64,000 bases of DNA. Source: Serratia sp. UGAL515B_01 (lineage in GTDB: Bacteria > Pseudomonadota > Gammaproteobacteria > Enterobacterales > Enterobacteriaceae). Below, piece after piece: positions 18,376 through 26,256 of this stretch. The notes beneath the pieces are model-generated. The model was not told where the DNA came from and did no database searches. It worked only from the letters and a program-made list of their open reading frames with translations. The position numbers and the translations under genes were made by a program. How positions within the stretch are numbered: the first letter of the stretch is position 1; every line of letters begins with the position of its first letter. Where the stretch lies: the NCBI RefSeq assembly GCF_033095805.1, contig NZ_CP109901.1, positions 2,480,001 through 2,544,000 on the forward strand. Direction: 5' to 3'.

Positions 18376-18912
18376 TCACTCCTCCGCCGTGTACCCGTTG
18401 CCACGCACTTGTAAGGTCTGCTCCACCGCATTTGTAACACAGCGCCCGTAGCGGTTAGTTTTACCAGTAGCTTCATAAGTGTCCAGTAATCTAGCCAGAT
18501 CGTGCTTGAGTGGCTCTAGGTGCTCACGCCAGCGCAGGATCATACGTTTGGCTTTAGAGCGTCCGAACTCCTTTGTTAACAGGCGGACAGTCGCACTTTT
18601 GAAGGAAAGGCTGACATACCCAGAGTTGAACACACTGGCATACCTAAACTGCTTAACCAACGCTTCATCTACCCTCAATTTCTTGCAGATCACTTTTGAA
18701 TCCAGAAGCCGTAAGCTACGGTCTGAAAAGTCGATAGACCGCAGTTCATGGCGCAGGATCTCAAGCTGGCACCCCTTTATATCGTAGTTGTAACCCTTGG
18801 CAAGACACGCCCATTTCATTTTGGATGGTAGGTTTTGGAAGCCAGTCCCGATTTCGAACGAGCGACCGCCAATTTTAGCTGATTTGTATGATTGTCGGTA
18901 CGCAACAACCAA
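18376..18912 (-). pseudogene. Polymerase-like gene, N-terminal part, truncated
   Basis: About 178 residues. NYDIKGCQLEILRHEL resembles palm motif A of family A-type polymerases, and the basic helix region GRSKAKRMILRWREHLE follows. The frame has only a weak TTG at 18912, and the sequence beyond it belongs to a different, oppositely directed coding region, so the 5' part appears lost at a breakpoint near 18912-18930. With the 61-residue fragment downstream it would make a small phage- or plasmid-type replication polymerase. The assignment is from motifs alone. Confidence 0.45.
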
Positions 18913-18979
18913 GGGCGTGTCTGAAATCAGATCTACGCCTACTTACGTCAGTGCAACGGCTCTTATTGCTATCAAGAAC

Positions 18980-19114
18980 GTGGTGACAGAGAGTAAGAAA
19001 TGGCGAATAACCGCGTTAATCGTTATTACTACTTCCTTGCTATTCAATTTACTTGTATTGCTTTTAGATGTGTTTCATAAGCAATTTGACGCTTATCTGG
19101 AGTCAATATCATGA
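18980..19114 (+). pseudogene. Small membrane protein, 5' end probably lost
   Basis: About 44 residues from a GTG, with a hydrophobic helix (ITALIVITTSLLFNLLVLLL) and a charged tail. Open frame continues upstream into sequence that opposes the polymerase-like remnant, so the natural start is uncertain. Its stop overlaps the ATG of the next lipoprotein gene, suggesting the same operon. Confidence 0.4.
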
Positions 19115-19464
19115 TGATGAGGGTATTTTTGAGCTGTATTGCTATCCTTGCTCTGTCTGGCTGCGATACCGCCACACCTAAATGCAACAGTGATGATGCT
19201 AAAAATCTGGTGGTTGATATTGCCAGAAAACCCTACATAGCAGCCAGTCAACGGGAATCTGACTATGATATGCCATCAATCACCATTAATAATATGAGGA
19301 CACAACAGTATAACGCCAAGTTAGATATTTACTTGTGTGAGGCTGATATTAGTTTAAATTATGCAAAATACACCGCGCTTAACTCATCTAAACCGATAAC
19401 CTACCGTATTCAAAAGACCGATGACAATAACGGTCAGTTTTATATTAACGTATTAGGATTATAG
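19111..19464 (+). CDS. Small lipoprotein of unknown function
   Basis: 117 residues with a lipoprotein signal (MRVFLSCIAILALSGC; lipobox LSGC). The mature part has further cysteines (TPKCNSD, YLCEAD) and the C-terminal PITYRIQKTDDNNGQFYINV pattern seen in small enterobacterial lipoproteins beside effector genes. Three successive ATG codons occur at 19111-19119. It may shield the envelope against a toxin, but nothing proves this. Confidence 0.65.
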   Translation: MMMRVFLSCIAILALSGCDTATPKCNSDDAKNLVVDIARKPYIAASQRESDYDMPSITINNMRTQQYNAKLDIYLCEADISLNYAKYTALNSSKPITYRIQKTDDNNGQFYINVLGL

Positions 19465-19556
19465 TTTATAGGCGGCTGTCCATTGGATAGCCGTCAGTTC
19501 ATTTATACCCCTCTGAATTTCATTTCACTTTTTCTAGTAATGTTGAGATAAATCCT

Positions 19557-19997
19557 ATGAAAACCTATTATGTGGATGGTAATGTTTGCTATTTGGATTT
19601 TCGATTACCTACGTCACTAAAAATTCCAGGGGGCGATCTTGAAGTGAATATATTCACTTGTAACCCAGAAATGATAGATGAAAGCCAGCTACCCGGTATC
19701 AATAGTGGTGTTTTATATGAAAAAATATCTTCCGCAGACGAGTATACATCCTATGATTATTACGTGGATTTAAATGTTATCGTCATAGACAGCAAAGAAA
19801 GTGAGGTTTTTATTGATCTTGTCGACGCATCGAAAGCCATCAGTTTTATTCTGGTAAGTAAAGGTTATGACTTCAATAGAGATGTTAAGGGTACATATGT
19901 AATCAAATGTTGGGATAATACATCGAGTGTATTGTATCATGCTGTCTGTGTTGCATTTTATGCTGGTGTGCTTAAGAAAGTATCCAATATTGATTAA
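19557..19997 (+). CDS. Hypothetical protein
   Basis: 146 residues, acidic, no signal or membrane segment, two Cys near the end (VIKCWDN, HAVCVAFYAG). I do not recognise it. It follows the lipoprotein by 92 bases and precedes a small membrane protein by 11 bases, so it belongs to an operon-like run of small cargo genes. Size and composition would suit an immunity protein, but this is speculation. Confidence 0.6.
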   Translation: MKTYYVDGNVCYLDFRLPTSLKIPGGDLEVNIFTCNPEMIDESQLPGINSGVLYEKISSADEYTSYDYYVDLNVIVIDSKESEVFIDLVDASKAISFILVSKGYDFNRDVKGTYVIKCWDNTSSVLYHAVCVAFYAGVLKKVSNID

Positions 19998-20008
19998 GGT
20001 GAAACACT

Positions 20009-20239
20009 ATGCTCTCAATAAAAGTAAAAGCCATAATCGCAGTTCTCATCACGCTTATCATTGTTGTTTTATTATGGTTATTTCAATCAGACGATGAAGC
20101 GCCAAAAGCACCACATACAGACAATAGTACCCTCTACGTTCAATCAAACTCCCCCGGTGAATGTCGGGCGATTATTACGCCTATATTGGACAGTAAAAAG
20201 TCGGCATCTACTGAAATCCCTTGCAAAGTACAACCATGA
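20009..20239 (+). CDS. Small single-pass membrane protein
   Basis: 76 residues, one strong N-terminal transmembrane helix (IIAVLITLIIVVLLWLF), then a polar region with two cysteines (GECRAI, PCKV) likely in the periplasm. It lies 11 bases after the preceding ORF, with GGTGAAA before the ATG. Function unknown. Confidence 0.55.
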   Translation: MLSIKVKAIIAVLITLIIVVLLWLFQSDDEAPKAPHTDNSTLYVQSNSPGECRAIITPILDSKKSASTEIPCKVQP

Positions 20240-20353
20240 TCAAAGAAGTCAACGATCCAGTTTGAATAGAAAGTATCTGGGTAGTGTTTTTATACCACCC
20301 AAGAAATATAATGATCCGATAAATTTTTCAATTAAAATTAATGAGTAAACCGA

Positions 20354-21361
20354 TTACAAGGAAGTACCGAGCTCTTTAAGTGCAAATTTGCCTCGTTCAG
20401 CTACTGAAGGTGATGGGTCGGACGCCAGTATTTTGGCAAATATAATGGCTTGATCCCCCAGGTTTTCCAACTCCCTGATAAGCATTTCTCCAGCAACACG
20501 GCGTACAATTGGTGATCTGTCAATTGTTGCCATTTTTAAGTTATCCATGAACGGTTTTAAAACAGGAATTGAACGTTCTTCTAATGAAGGAATGAACTTT
20601 CCTTCGCCGTATACTTTATCTGTCCACAGCCATTTTTTTCCATTACTCCAAACGAATCTACCTTCAAATTGGCAGCGATATGCTTTTGCCCGCAAGGATG
20701 GTTGAATAGCTGATTCCGCAATATCTATTAGAGAATGATCTAGTGCATTAGTACGACCAACTTGTGCCAGTATAGAAGACATTGGTCCTGATGTGGATGT
20801 TATAAGCCGCTTCTTAAGAGATGTTGCCACTTTTTCTAATGATATAATCTGCATTAGCACCTGTTTCTCAGCATCGCCCATTCTGCCCCAAGAGTCCCAA
20901 TAGGGGAGTGTTATAAATAATACATCGACGATGATCTCTGGATTTGAGGTTTTTGCTATCAATGGCAGTGCGTCACATGCGGCTTTTCTTATCTCGGGAA
21001 CCCAATCATTAAGGCGACGCACAGCCAAAGCAAAGAAAAAACTATTTGGCGCGGCTTCTGATAGGTTTTTTAATGCCTTTTCTCGTATGAAGCCATCACC
21101 GTGGCATAGGTCTACCCAAGGGAAAGAAAGCTTAGGTCTGTCCCAAAATTTCCAGTTTGACTGTTTAGGAACTTGAAGTGCAGTATTGAGCTGCCAGCGA
21201 ATCAAACGTTCCCAAATTTCCAGGTTTGTTAAAGGTAGCTTCGAGGTTGCAGCCACCAACATAGATATGTCTATTACAACGCTATCATTCGAATTGGTTG
21301 AGTTGGCAAATTGCTTTACAGCCGCAACAATTTCTTGCTCATGTTTTTTCTGCTGCAACAT
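20354..21361 (-). CDS. HEAT-repeat protein
   Basis: 335 residues, alpha-helical throughout, no signal. Repeated helix pairs with the HEAT pattern can be seen (DGFIREKALKNLSEAAP; VPEIRKAACDALPLIA; SPIVRRVAGEMLIREL; SPSVAERGKFALKELG). Such scaffolds bind proteins or, in the AlkD type, DNA. I cannot decide which. It opposes the small cargo genes and stands alone with long gaps around it. Confidence 0.7.
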   Translation of the reverse strand: MLQQKKHEQEIVAAVKQFANSTNSNDSVVIDISMLVAATSKLPLTNLEIWERLIRWQLNTALQVPKQSNWKFWDRPKLSFPWVDLCHGDGFIREKALKNLSEAAPNSFFFALAVRRLNDWVPEIRKAACDALPLIAKTSNPEIIVDVLFITLPYWDSWGRMGDAEKQVLMQIISLEKVATSLKKRLITSTSGPMSSILAQVGRTNALDHSLIDIAESAIQPSLRAKAYRCQFEGRFVWSNGKKWLWTDKVYGEGKFIPSLEERSIPVLKPFMDNLKMATIDRSPIVRRVAGEMLIRELENLGDQAIIFAKILASDPSPSVAERGKFALKELGTSL

Positions 21362-21586
21362 GGGATACTCGTACTCCTAAAATTTGAAATCAGTCGTATC
21401 AATGGTGTCGATTGAATTAAATTTGTTGATGGGTTTGGGTAACTTGAGGACATGTTTTATCATTTATGTACACATATGCAACCGAGTAGTGTTGATCTAC
21501 ATTGCGTTGTCAGTTGCATTCGTTGACAGGTTTAACACGTCTAACTGGCTTGCAGGCGCTATACAAGTCCAATCTAAGCTAAAACC

Positions 21587-22174
21587 TCATTGACAATGTT
21601 GAGGTAGTAACGTTACCACATTCCCTCTGCAATCAGCGGTTAGACTGCTGGCTGTCAGCGCATCAACAACGATCTGTGTATCACCAGTGACCTTAAATGC
21701 AAGCTGTGTAATTAGACGCCCATCACTTGTGAAAGCTGATTGTAACGCGACCTTGACTACACACAATGCAGGCTCAACGTCATCAAGAGTCCCGGAATCC
21801 CATTCAACAGACGTTACCAACTCATTACGCCAACCCAACGTTTTTAGGCTCTCAAGTGTATAAGTCAGCCTAAAGAGATCATTTTGTTGCCGCAGATCGC
21901 CACTGCATGAGCGCCAAACATACTCAAGATGAGATTTAAGCTTGGCTCCTAAGCCTTGTTTACGGCCTTTGTCCAACAACAGTTGAATATCAATCGCCAC
22001 TGTTTTGGGAAAACGCTTCTGTTTTTGAGCAGTCGCTAGCCAACGAACGATAAAAAGGTGCTCTGCCATTGGAGAAGCTACAGCACCGTCCTGAATAGCG
22101 GTCTGTAATGCAACGAGAGCACAGAAAGCAAGGTGAGCAAGGTCGTGGGTGGTTTGGTCAGGAGGTGTTACCAT
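21587..22174 (-). CDS. DUF2913-type protein
   Basis: 195 residues. The start THDLAHLAFCALVALQTA and the segment MAEHLFIVRWLATAQKQKRF match what I remember of DUF2913, a family common on enterobacterial islands and integrative elements. Function is unknown. It is the last gene before the right end of the element, facing leftwards. Confidence 0.6.
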   Translation of the reverse strand: MVTPPDQTTHDLAHLAFCALVALQTAIQDGAVASPMAEHLFIVRWLATAQKQKRFPKTVAIDIQLLLDKGRKQGLGAKLKSHLEYVWRSCSGDLRQQNDLFRLTYTLESLKTLGWRNELVTSVEWDSGTLDDVEPALCVVKVALQSAFTSDGRLITQLAFKVTGDTQIVVDALTASSLTADCRGNVVTLLPQHCQ

Positions 22175-22548
22175 TTATGCCACTAAACGGGTTAAAATTG
22201 ATGTTAATGGTATCTAGGCTTGGTGGCAGTGGCAACCTCAAATGAGTGAGGGTAAGCTAGGCGCATCTACTGGTAGCTGTTAAGCTGGTGCTATTAGTAA
22301 CTATCTGAAAATCAGACACTTAATAAAGTGTAGGTTAAAATTCAACTTTCAACTAAAGATCCTAAAAACACTATTAAAATCAAAGATAAAAATTTAAGGC
22401 GTCAGTAATGCAAACCTAAGCTCCTATACATCCTTACTGGGTAAGTAGCTTGGAATTGAGCAAAGCATGATGGATAATTTGCATAAAAATCGATCTGGGT
22501 ACGCAGATGGGTACATGTATTTCCTAACCTTTATAAACACTAGTTAGA
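22175..22548. other. Right end of the element, non-coding
   Basis: About 370 bases without a supported gene. A short repeat (GGGTACGCAG and GGGTACATG) lies near 22497-22515; the string GGGTACAT also occurs near the left end at 14966. Its role is unknown. Confidence 0.4.
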
Positions 22549-22563
22549 GCATAATCCAGATCA
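22549..22563. other. Right attachment site core (attR)
   Basis: GCATAATCCAGATCA, differing from attL at one base. The sequence to its right continues as the 5' part of the TPP aptamer; the sequence to its left is element DNA. Confidence 0.8.
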
Positions 22564-22611
22564 GGTGGTACGGGTATTTCTCAGCCTTCACGAAGAAGGG
22601 CACCCCGAGTC
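22549..22611 (-). promoter_or_regulatory. TPP riboswitch, 5' part of the aptamer (separated)
   Basis: The minus strand reads GACTCGGGGTGCCC, then a hairpin, GGCTGAGA, ATACCCGTACCACC and TGATCTGGATTATGC. These are the P1 5' strand, P2, the conserved CUGAGA bulge and the start of P4/P5 of a THI-box. It stops where CAGCGTAGGGAAGTC should follow; that piece lies at 14803-14817. GACT at this end can pair with AGTC at the far end, so the two pieces form a complete aptamer when joined. Confidence 0.93.
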
Positions 22612-22622
22612 AATGCTTGCTA

Positions 22623-22654
22623 TTATTAGAGCTGTAACGATTTAGGTCAATCAA
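22623..22654 (-). promoter_or_regulatory. Displaced thiM promoter
   Basis: On the minus strand TTGACC (or the overlapping TTGATT) lies upstream of TAATAA with 16 (or 20) bases between. A start about eight bases on would coincide with the beginning of the riboswitch at 22611. It now transcribes the aptamer fragment and the element, not thiM directly. Confidence 0.5.
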
Positions 22655-22683
22655 GGCTTTTGAATAAGATAACAGGATCACAA

Positions 22684-24417
22684 TCAAGTTATCTCACCCA
22701 GTGAAGCGCCCGCTACCAAGCTCTTCCCTATCTCAGCTTGTTGCTTCAGTAACCCGGCACAATGCGCTATGACCTGAACTTCCATTTTCATCGCTTCCAT
22801 AACGGCGATCGCTTGCCCTTCCTGAACCGTTTTACCCTCCTCTACAATCCAGCTGTGAAATACACCGGAGATAGGGGCCTTGATATGGGTTTCATTATTC
22901 AGGGTCGTTGTGGATATATCCTCCCCTTTACTTGATGGCATTGATGTTAGACCACGGAACCAGTTTGCAGGTAACCCTAGTTGAACACGACGACCGTCCA
23001 GTTCAATCCAGTTACGGATTAAAGCTTCATCAGATTTTGGTATTTGACGCGGAGCAAATTCGATACGTTCCGCAAAATCGGTTTCAATCCAGCGGGTATG
23101 GACAGCAAATTGTTCCGTGAAATCGGCATCAGCCATCACTGCACGATGGAATGGCAGCACCGAAGCTACCCCCTCAATTTCAAACTCACGTAGTGCACGG
23201 CGTGCCCTGACTATCGCCTGTTCGCGGGTACTGCCGGTAACAATCAGTTTGGCCATCAATGAATCATAGCTACCTGGGATATTTGAACCCGTCCTAACGC
23301 CGCTATCAAAACGAATACCTGGACCGCTCGGCGCGCGAAACCGCGTGACTATACCAGGGGTTGGTAAATAGCCTTTCCCAGCGTCTTCAGCGTTTATGCG
23401 AAACTCAAAGGAATGGCTACTCGGCTTGGGGGTTTCCTGAATACTGAGCGGCAATCCTTCGGCAATACGGAGCTGCTCTAAGACAATATCAAATCCGGTG
23501 GTCTCTTCCGTGACCGGGTGTTCAACCTGCAGACGAGTATTCACTTCGAGGAATGATAGAGTACCGTCGCGGCTCAGCAAATACTCCACCGTTCCCGCAC
23601 CTATGTAACCGGCCCGAATACAGATATCTCGCGCCGAATTATGGATTTTTAGACGCAGCTCATCACTAATAAAGGGAGCGGGAGCCTCTTCAACTAACTT
23701 CTGATTACGGCGTTGCAAAGAGCAATCACGCGTGCCGAGAACCACAACGTTACCCTGCTTATCCGCAATAACTTGTGCTTCAATATGGCGTGGGCGATCA
23801 AGATATTGTTCCACATAGCATTCCGAGCGTCCGAAAGCAGTCTGTGCTTCACGCACAGCAGAATGATAAAGCTCCTCCACTTCATCCCGCTGCCAGACAA
23901 CCTTCAGGCCGCGCCCACCTCCGCCAAAAGCCGCTTTGATTGCTACCGGTAAACCATGCATCGCAACAAAATCCAATACTTCAGCAACGCCGCTTACCGG
24001 GCCAGGCGTACCCGTTACCAAAGGCGCACCAACCGCCATAGCGATTTTTCGAGCCTGTACTTTATCGCCAAGATTTTCGATCGTTTCCGGCTGAGGACCA
24101 ACCCAGATAAGCCCAGCGGCCTGTACCGCACGAGCAAATTCTGCCCGCTCGGAAAGGAACCCATAACCAGGGTGTACCATGGTCGCACCGCTACGTCTGG
24201 CAATATCCAACAGTGCATCGATATTCAGATAAGTGTCTGCCGGGCTGACCCCAGGCAAAGCCCAAGCTTCGTCGGCCATGCTGACATGTAACGCTTCGGC
24301 ATCTGGATCGGCATACACAGCCACAGCTTTAGCGCCGTAGTCCCAGCAGGCACGAATTATACGGACAGCGATCTCGCCACGATTGGCGATCAGGACTTTA
24401 TGCGGAGAGGTAGTCAC
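22684..24417 (-). CDS. Biotin carboxylase with C-terminal biotin carrier domain
   Basis: 577 residues. An N-terminal biotin carboxylase of the AccC type (VLIANRGEIAVRIIRAC, ATP-grasp loop AAFGGGGRGLKVV, catalytic EVNTRLQVEHPVTE) is followed by a linker and a biotinyl domain with the attachment Lys in VMEAMKMEVQV. It carboxylates its own biotin with ATP and bicarbonate. Its start overlaps the end of the preceding carboxyltransferase gene by 20 bases. No AccA/AccD or PCC beta-type carboxyltransferase is present; the KipI/KipA-like partner suggests a urea-carboxylase or 5-oxoproline type reaction. Confidence 0.85.
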   Translation of the reverse strand: MTTSPHKVLIANRGEIAVRIIRACWDYGAKAVAVYADPDAEALHVSMADEAWALPGVSPADTYLNIDALLDIARRSGATMVHPGYGFLSERAEFARAVQAAGLIWVGPQPETIENLGDKVQARKIAMAVGAPLVTGTPGPVSGVAEVLDFVAMHGLPVAIKAAFGGGGRGLKVVWQRDEVEELYHSAVREAQTAFGRSECYVEQYLDRPRHIEAQVIADKQGNVVVLGTRDCSLQRRNQKLVEEAPAPFISDELRLKIHNSARDICIRAGYIGAGTVEYLLSRDGTLSFLEVNTRLQVEHPVTEETTGFDIVLEQLRIAEGLPLSIQETPKPSSHSFEFRINAEDAGKGYLPTPGIVTRFRAPSGPGIRFDSGVRTGSNIPGSYDSLMAKLIVTGSTREQAIVRARRALREFEIEGVASVLPFHRAVMADADFTEQFAVHTRWIETDFAERIEFAPRQIPKSDEALIRNWIELDGRRVQLGLPANWFRGLTSMPSSKGEDISTTTLNNETHIKAPISGVFHSWIVEEGKTVQEGQAIAVMEAMKMEVQVIAHCAGLLKQQAEIGKSLVAGASLGEIT

Positions 24418-26005
24418 TGATGTTGTTCCTTGTTAATTCGATAAAGGGTTGAATAACATTAAACCGGATTGCCGCTCCAGGAGGGATCTGCCCGGCTAAG
24501 TCGAGATGATATTCTGCTACGGTAGCGATGACCGGATAACCACCAGTAAGGGGATGATCGCGAAGGAACAAAACTGGCTGACCGCTTGGCGGCACCTGGA
24601 TTGCCCCGCAACAGGCCCCTTCACTCGGTAACTCCTGACGTTGACTGCGTACCAATGGTTGTTCCCCTGTTAGGCGCAAACCTATGCGATTGGACTGTGG
24701 TGTCACCAGCCAAGCTTGCGTAAGCAAATATTCAACAGCCTCCGAAGTGAACCAATCGGTGCGTGGGCCAAGGATAATATCCAGTGTGACAGTCTCATCA
24801 ATGGCTGGCAGCTCCGTTATAGGATGTTCATCGAGTAGTACCGCTGTATCATGCTGACGAGGGCAAACCGGCAAAATATCTCCAGTGCAAAGCGGAGCAG
24901 GACCAATTTGAGCCAGCGTATCCCGCGATGCGCTGCCCAGGCTTTGTTGCACTACAAACCCATAACGCACCGCGAGATAGCTACGTAAACCACTAGGTGG
25001 TGTAGCAAAATGGATCTCGTCCCCGTCGGCCAAGTTAAGTGGGCGATAACTGTCAACGGGATAACATTTGCCGTATGAGTCATAGAGAGTTAAAGGGCAA
25101 GGAGCCCCCGTGACACTGATTACTACATCGCCGTTAGCACGTGCCTGGAACCCCCCCTGAGTGATTTCCAGGCATGGAGAATTAATTGGGTTTCCTACAA
25201 TACGGTTGGCCGTGTGTAACGCTCTTGTATCTGTCGCCCCAGATCTTGACAATCCCATTGATGATTTGCCAACGCGTCCCGCATCCTGCCATAAGGTTTG
25301 CAGACCAGTAGCAAGCACTGTAAGCGTTGGGCCTTCCACAATGGACTGAACATTCGGGACAGTTTGTACAGGTAAGAAAACTGTTTTTCCTCCAGAGTTA
25401 TTACTCACAAACTGCACCTGCATGCCGGGTAGCAACAACGCGGGTTGTTGGCGTGCCATGTCCCACATTTTTAACAGCGTTTGGCCGATAAGTTGCCAGC
25501 CTCCAGGACTGGCCCGCGGATAGATGCCGCTGAACTCCCCTGCCAGAGCGACAGAACTGGCAGGTATACGAGTACGTGGGATACGGCGGCGAGGTATTTG
25601 CCATCCTCCAGAATCTGAGACCATATAGGCAAAGCCTGGTGCAAATCCAGTAAATGCCACACGCCAAGTCGCTTCCTGATGTCGGCAGATCACCTCTCTG
25701 ATGCTGATACCCATTTCTTCGGCAACAAAGGGGAGATCCTCACCATTATAATGAACCGGGATCACCATAAGTTGGGAGCTATGCGAATTACCTGGCGTCA
25801 GTGGTCGGCTGGCGATCCGTTTGGACAGCTTGAACATACTGGTTTGTTCAGGATGAAAACAAATCAGCAATGTGCGCGCTGCTGGAATAATTTCCTCAAT
25901 ACCAGGCTCAGGAAGTGTCGTGAGAGACTCGAACAGCGCCAAGGTATCGTCAAGAGACACGAGCTCTACTAAAAAACTGCTTAAGTTTACCGTTAAAAAT
26001 CTCAT
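24398..26005 (-). CDS. Fused PxpB-PxpC (KipI-KipA) carboxyltransferase-type protein
   Basis: 535 residues. The first 220 or so match PxpB/KipI (IPVHYNGEDLPFVAEEMG, TGFAPGFAYM, ASPGGWQLIGQT). The rest matches PxpC/KipA (LQDAGRVGKSSMGLSRSGATD variant, CLEITQGGF, GGYPVIATV). In ATP-dependent 5-oxoprolinase these two subunits work with PxpA. In urea carboxylase the same folds form the carboxyltransferase domain working with biotin. The biotin carboxylase downstream and absence of an adjacent PxpA favour the second mode, without proving urea as substrate. Its ATG overlaps the stop of the upstream small ORF. Confidence 0.82.
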   Translation of the reverse strand: MRFLTVNLSSFLVELVSLDDTLALFESLTTLPEPGIEEIIPAARTLLICFHPEQTSMFKLSKRIASRPLTPGNSHSSQLMVIPVHYNGEDLPFVAEEMGISIREVICRHQEATWRVAFTGFAPGFAYMVSDSGGWQIPRRRIPRTRIPASSVALAGEFSGIYPRASPGGWQLIGQTLLKMWDMARQQPALLLPGMQVQFVSNNSGGKTVFLPVQTVPNVQSIVEGPTLTVLATGLQTLWQDAGRVGKSSMGLSRSGATDTRALHTANRIVGNPINSPCLEITQGGFQARANGDVVISVTGAPCPLTLYDSYGKCYPVDSYRPLNLADGDEIHFATPPSGLRSYLAVRYGFVVQQSLGSASRDTLAQIGPAPLCTGDILPVCPRQHDTAVLLDEHPITELPAIDETVTLDIILGPRTDWFTSEAVEYLLTQAWLVTPQSNRIGLRLTGEQPLVRSQRQELPSEGACCGAIQVPPSGQPVLFLRDHPLTGGYPVIATVAEYHLDLAGQIPPGAAIRFNVIQPFIELTRNNISDYLSA

Positions 26006-26238
26006 TCTTCCCCCAGAGCAAACGCATCAGGTGTATCGAAAGCGGTCATATGATCGTTCGCCAAATCAAGCAGGTCCGTCCGGGTAGGAAACAGGCTTAC
26101 CTGATACCAATTGCACAAGGTTTCAGGAAATTGTGCTGGCGAACACAAGTGAAAACGGCAGAATCGCTTCGGCGCCACTAACCCGTTTTGGTATTGAGGC
26201 ATCACGAACCATGACTTACCTATCGAAGGTAAAAACAA
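26002..26238 (-). CDS. Small hypothetical protein in the carboxylase operon
   Basis: Up to 78 residues from a TTG; an internal ATG (MPQYQNG) is an alternative. The frame is continuous with the end of the carrier gene upstream, separated only by its TAA. The stop overlaps the next ATG (ATGA), favouring a translated, coupled gene. I do not recognise the sequence. It does not look like PxpA/LamB-YcsF. It may be a small subunit or the remnant of a larger gene. Confidence 0.45.
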   Translation of the reverse strand: MFLPSIGKSWFVMPQYQNGLVAPKRFCRFHLCSPAQFPETLCNWYQVSLFPTRTDLLDLANDHMTAFDTPDAFALGEE

Positions 26239-26256
26239 ATCAATATCTTGTATTTT

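Larger units (their letters stand above)
14818..22563. mobile_element. Integrative element inserted in the thiM TPP riboswitch
   Basis: A 7.7 kb segment bounded by GCATTATCCAGATCA (14818-14832) and GCATAATCCAGATCA (22549-22563), direct copies with one mismatch. Both lie inside the two separated halves of one TPP aptamer. A tyrosine recombinase gene begins 163 bases inside the left end and reads inward, the usual layout. Cargo includes a decayed second integrase, a DUF3289/DUF943 pair, a split polymerase-like gene, a lipoprotein and a HEAT-repeat protein. There are no conjugation or capsid genes, so it is a small integrative island or satellite-like element. Confidence 0.88.

Noticed and set aside
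26002..26238. Small carboxylase-operon ORF as PxpA (LamB/YcsF)
   Set aside because: Far too short and lacking the family N-terminal DLNxDxGE pattern.
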